NCBI GenBank assembly: GCA_030688115.1
Contig: JAUYIX010000039.1
Span: forward strand, 1 to 14,733
Direction of reading: 5' to 3'
Source: a bacterium
GTDB taxonomy: Bacteria > Patescibacteriota > JAUYIX01
Length of the DNA stretch: 14,733 bases
How positions within the stretch are numbered: position 1 is the stretch's first letter; the number at the start of each line of letters is the position of its first letter. The notes below the pieces were generated by a model. That model had not been told where the DNA came from. It did not search any database and saw only the letters and a program-made list of their open reading frames with translations. The position numbers were made by a program, and so were the translations under genes. Shown here one piece after another: positions 12,105-14,733 of the stretch.

Positions 12105-14603
12105 ATGGCAAAAGACACAAAAAAAACGGCATCGGCACAAGAGGATGCCAAGAATTCCAGCTCCGCGATAGGCAACGTGTTGTCGCGCGGTATCACCCAG
12201 GAGATGCAGGAGTCTTACCTTGATTACGCCATGAGCGTAATAGTTGCTCGCGCCTTGCCTGATGTTCGTGATGGCCTCAAACCCGTGCACCGCCGCATCC
12301 TCTACGCCATGAACCAGCTCGGCCTCAACTCTCGCGCTAAATTTCGCAAGTCGGCTACGGTAGTCGGAGAGGTGCTTGGTAAATTTCACCCGCACGGTGA
12401 TGTTGCGGTGTATGACGCGATGGTGCGCTTGGCACAGGATTTTTCTATGCGTTATCCCATGGTCCAGGGCCAGGGCAACTTTGGCTCTCTGGATGGAGAC
12501 TCCGCGGCCGCGATGCGTTATACCGAGGCCAAAATGGCGCGGATCTCGGACGAGATGCTTAATGACATCGACCGCGACACGGTTAATTTTGCTCCCAATT
12601 ATGATGGCACGCAGCGCGAGCCGACGGTTCTGCCATCGGCAATCCCGCAGTTATTACTCAATGGTTCTACCGGTATCGCAGTTGGTATGGCCACCTCGAT
12701 CCCTCCGCACAATCTGGGAGAACTTATCGACGGACTGGTGCATCTGGTCGACAAACCGGAATCGACCGTTGACGACTTACTCCGGTTTGTAAAAGGTCCG
12801 GACTTCCCGACCGGCGGGATCGCCTACGGCCAAAAAGATTTAACGCAGGCCTACGCAACCGGTAAAGGCGGGGTTGTAACGCGCGCCAAAACCGAGATCG
12901 TCGAAGAAAAAGAGGGCCACTTTAAGATATTGATTACCGAGGTGCCCTTCCAAATCAACAAGGCCACCTTGATAGAACATATTGCCGACCTGGTGCGTGA
13001 CAAAAAAATTGAGGGCATCCGCGATGTGCGCGACGAGTCTGACAAGGCCGGTGTGCGCGTCGTTATTGAGCTCAAAAAAGACAGTTACCCAAAAAAGGTC
13101 CTTAATCAGCTGTTCAGCCAGACGACGCTCCAGACCAACTTTAACTACAACATGCTGGCGCTGGTTGATGGACTGCAACCCCGCGTCTTGACCCTCAAAA
13201 ATATCTTTGAAGAGTTTTTGAAGTTTAGACTTGAGGTGGTTGTCCGGCGCACAAAATTTGATCTGCAAAAAGCCAAGGATCGTGCGCATATCTTGGAGGG
13301 GCTCAAAAAGGCGCTCGATCATATTGATGCGGTCATTAAAACGATCAAAGCCAGCAAGTCGCGCGAGGATGCCCACGTGCAGTTAATGAAAATTTTCCGC
13401 CTGTCGGACAAGCAATCCACGGCAATTTTGGAGATGCGCTTGCAGACACTCTCAGGGCTTGAGCGCAAAAAAATTGAGGATGAACTCACCGAGAAAAGAA
13501 AACTCATCGCCGAGCTTGAGGCACTCCTCAAATCGCGCGCAAAACAAAACGAGCTTATCAAGCAAGAGCTTGTCGCGGTCCGCGAGCGCTACGCTGATGA
13601 GCGTCGCACCAAGATCGTCAAAACCGGCATCGGAGAGTTTGAGGAGTCTGACTTGATCCCCGACGAGGATGCGATTATCAGCATGACGCGCAGCGGATAT
13701 ATCAAGCGTCTTAAGCCGGAGGTTTATCGCGCACAACGCCGCGGTGGGGTTGGTATCAAGGGTGCCGAGCTCAAAGAGGAGGATATTGTAAAACAGTTCT
13801 TTAAGACAACGACACTGGCTAAGCTGCTATTTTTTACCTCGAGCGGGCGTGTCTTCCAGATCCAGGCCTATGAGATTCCCGAGACCAGTCGTGTTGCCAA
13901 GGGTCAAAACATCGCAAACTTTTTGCAACTGGCCCCAAGCGAGACCGTCTCTGCGGTTATAGACCTCAACAACGTGGATGCTACCGACTATCTGACCATG
14001 ATCACGCGTAAAGGCATCGTCAAAAAAACCAACCTGGAGGACTTTGCCAACGTACGTCGCTCTGGACTGATCGCAATTAAACTGCGCCCCGGGGACGAAC
14101 TCGGTTGGGTTGGACACACCACCGGCAAAGACCAAATCTTGGTAACAACACGGCAAGGACAAGCTGTTAGGTTTGACGAGAAGGACGCCCGACCAATGGG
14201 CCGCACCGCCTCAGGTGTTCGCTCAATTAAACTTAAGGGTGAGGATCAGGTCGTTGGCGCTGACTCCATTAGCCCGGAGGCCGCTAAAGACGCTAAAACG
14301 TCCGTACTCGTCATCATGAGCAACGGTTATGGCAAACGCACCCTGCTTGAGGAGTATAAAGTCCAAGGCCGCGGAGGCTCCGGAATCTTGACCGCCAAAG
14401 TAACGCAAAAAACCGGTCCGGTCGTAGCTATGCGTCTCCTGACTCCCGAGCTGCTGACCCATGATTATGTGATTATCTCGTCCAAAGGGATCGTAATCCG
14501 CACCGCTCTCGCAAGCGTCTCGGAGCTCGGACGCTCCACCCAAGGTGTACGCGTGATGAGCCTGCGCTCGGGCGACTCGGTTGCATCGATAGCAATAGTC
14601 TAG
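12105..14603 (+). CDS. gyrA: DNA gyrase subunit A
   Basis: The 832-aa breakage-reunion subunit of DNA gyrase, which with GyrB introduces negative supercoils. The N-terminal winged-helix and tower region opens with ITQEMQESYLDYAMSVIVAR and RDGLKPVHRRIL. The catalytic Tyr139 lies in AAMRYTEAK, after QGQGNFGSLDGDSA. A coiled coil spans about 370-490. The C-terminal beta-pinwheel carries an intact GyrA box, QRRGGVG (544-550), which favours GyrA over ParC. In the quinolone-binding helix (HPHGDVAVYD) the usual Ser83 (E. coli numbering) is Val100 here, while Asp87 is kept as Asp104. ATG 12105 is preceded by a promoter but no Shine-Dalgarno sequence. The length is normal, and rpmF follows after 16 nt. 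Confidence 0.98.
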   Translation: MAKDTKKTASAQEDAKNSSSAIGNVLSRGITQEMQESYLDYAMSVIVARALPDVRDGLKPVHRRILYAMNQLGLNSRAKFRKSATVVGEVLGKFHPHGDVAVYDAMVRLAQDFSMRYPMVQGQGNFGSLDGDSAAAMRYTEAKMARISDEMLNDIDRDTVNFAPNYDGTQREPTVLPSAIPQLLLNGSTGIAVGMATSIPPHNLGELIDGLVHLVDKPESTVDDLLRFVKGPDFPTGGIAYGQKDLTQAYATGKGGVVTRAKTEIVEEKEGHFKILITEVPFQINKATLIEHIADLVRDKKIEGIRDVRDESDKAGVRVVIELKKDSYPKKVLNQLFSQTTLQTNFNYNMLALVDGLQPRVLTLKNIFEEFLKFRLEVVVRRTKFDLQKAKDRAHILEGLKKALDHIDAVIKTIKASKSREDAHVQLMKIFRLSDKQSTAILEMRLQTLSGLERKKIEDELTEKRKLIAELEALLKSRAKQNELIKQELVAVRERYADERRTKIVKTGIGEFEESDLIPDEDAIISMTRSGYIKRLKPEVYRAQRRGGVGIKGAELKEEDIVKQFFKTTTLAKLLFFTSSGRVFQIQAYEIPETSRVAKGQNIANFLQLAPSETVSAVIDLNNVDATDYLTMITRKGIVKKTNLEDFANVRRSGLIAIKLRPGDELGWVGHTTGKDQILVTTRQGQAVRFDEKDARPMGRTASGVRSIKLKGEDQVVGADSISPEAAKDAKTSVLVIMSNGYGKRTLLEEYKVQGRGGSGILTAKVTQKTGPVVAMRLLTPELLTHDYVIISSKGIVIRTALASVSELGRSTQGVRVMSLRSGDSVASIAIV

Positions 14604-14619
14604 TAGTCTGCGCGCACCC

Positions 14620-14733
14620 ATGGCATTACCCGGTAAACGACATCCAAGAGCACTGACCCACAAACGGCGATCCGCATGGATGAGCCGTTTAAAGCCCGCT
14701 CAATTAGTGGCCTGCCCAAAGTGCACCACAAAA
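14620..14733 (+). CDS. rpmF: 50S ribosomal protein L32, 3'-truncated by the window
   Basis: The first 38 codons of a small zinc-ribbon ribosomal protein of the large subunit. It opens MALPGKRHPRALTHKRRSAW, similar to the L32 N-terminus (MAVPKRK.S..RR..RR.HW), followed by a basic helix and LVACPKC, the first CPxC zinc knuckle. The second Cys pair would lie beyond the window edge. It is too short for a long-frame search but is supported by the motif and by its position 16 nt after gyrA, which suggests co-transcription. No Shine-Dalgarno sequence precedes ATG 14620. Confidence 0.88.
   Translation, partial: MALPGKRHPRALTHKRRSAWMSRLKPAQLVACPKCTTK

Noticed and set aside
12840..13376. 178-aa antisense frame opposite gyrA
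   Set aside because: It lies within the conserved gyrA coding region and has no ribosome binding site or recognisable motif.

Overview
The window is a gene-dense stretch of a bacterial chromosome of roughly balanced base composition. Several things suggest a small-genome lineage of the Candidate Phyla Radiation (Patescibacteria) type: a short IF2 (655 aa), a compact L32 with a CPxC knuckle, a bactofilin next to a degenerate diacylglycerol-kinase-like protein, tail-to-tail packed genes, and almost no Shine-Dalgarno sequences. This is a judgement from gene content and style; the sequence alone cannot settle the phylum.

Left part (1-3676): the 3' part of an ABC-2 type permease gene converges on a tRNA-guanine transglycosylase gene (tgt, minus strand). 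The tgt reading frame begins with 19 codons that look like the start of a NAD-dependent sugar epimerase, preceded by the only strong ribosome binding site in the window. Two plus-strand tRNA genes follow, tRNA-Ala(CGC) and tRNA-Val(CAC), both with encoded CCA. An O-antigen ligase/polymerase-type membrane protein comes immediately after.

Middle part (3651-5705): a small single-pass membrane protein on the minus strand has a consensus promoter whose -10 box touches its start codon. Facing away from it are a bactofilin, an abutting diacylglycerol-kinase-like protein, and a small two-helix membrane protein. These look like envelope or cytoskeleton genes.

Right part (5743-14733): a good promoter precedes a tight six-gene run: infB (IF2), rbfA, a DHH/DHHA1 phosphoesterase (nrnA-like), cdaA (diadenylate cyclase), cdaR/ybbR, and an unrecognised membrane-anchored extracytoplasmic protein. 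The run joins translation initiation and 30S maturation to a putative cyclic di-AMP module in which a cyclase, its membrane regulator and a candidate nucleotide phosphodiesterase lie side by side. A second good promoter drives gyrA, followed after 16 nt by the start of rpmF (L32), which is cut by the window edge.

No insertion sequence, CRISPR array, rRNA or phage gene was seen, and no classical intrinsic terminator. The most notable points are the epimerase-TGT chimera, the cyclic di-AMP operon, the promoter/start-codon clash at 4001, the general lack of Shine-Dalgarno sequences, and the unpaired G1:G72 end of the tRNA-Val.
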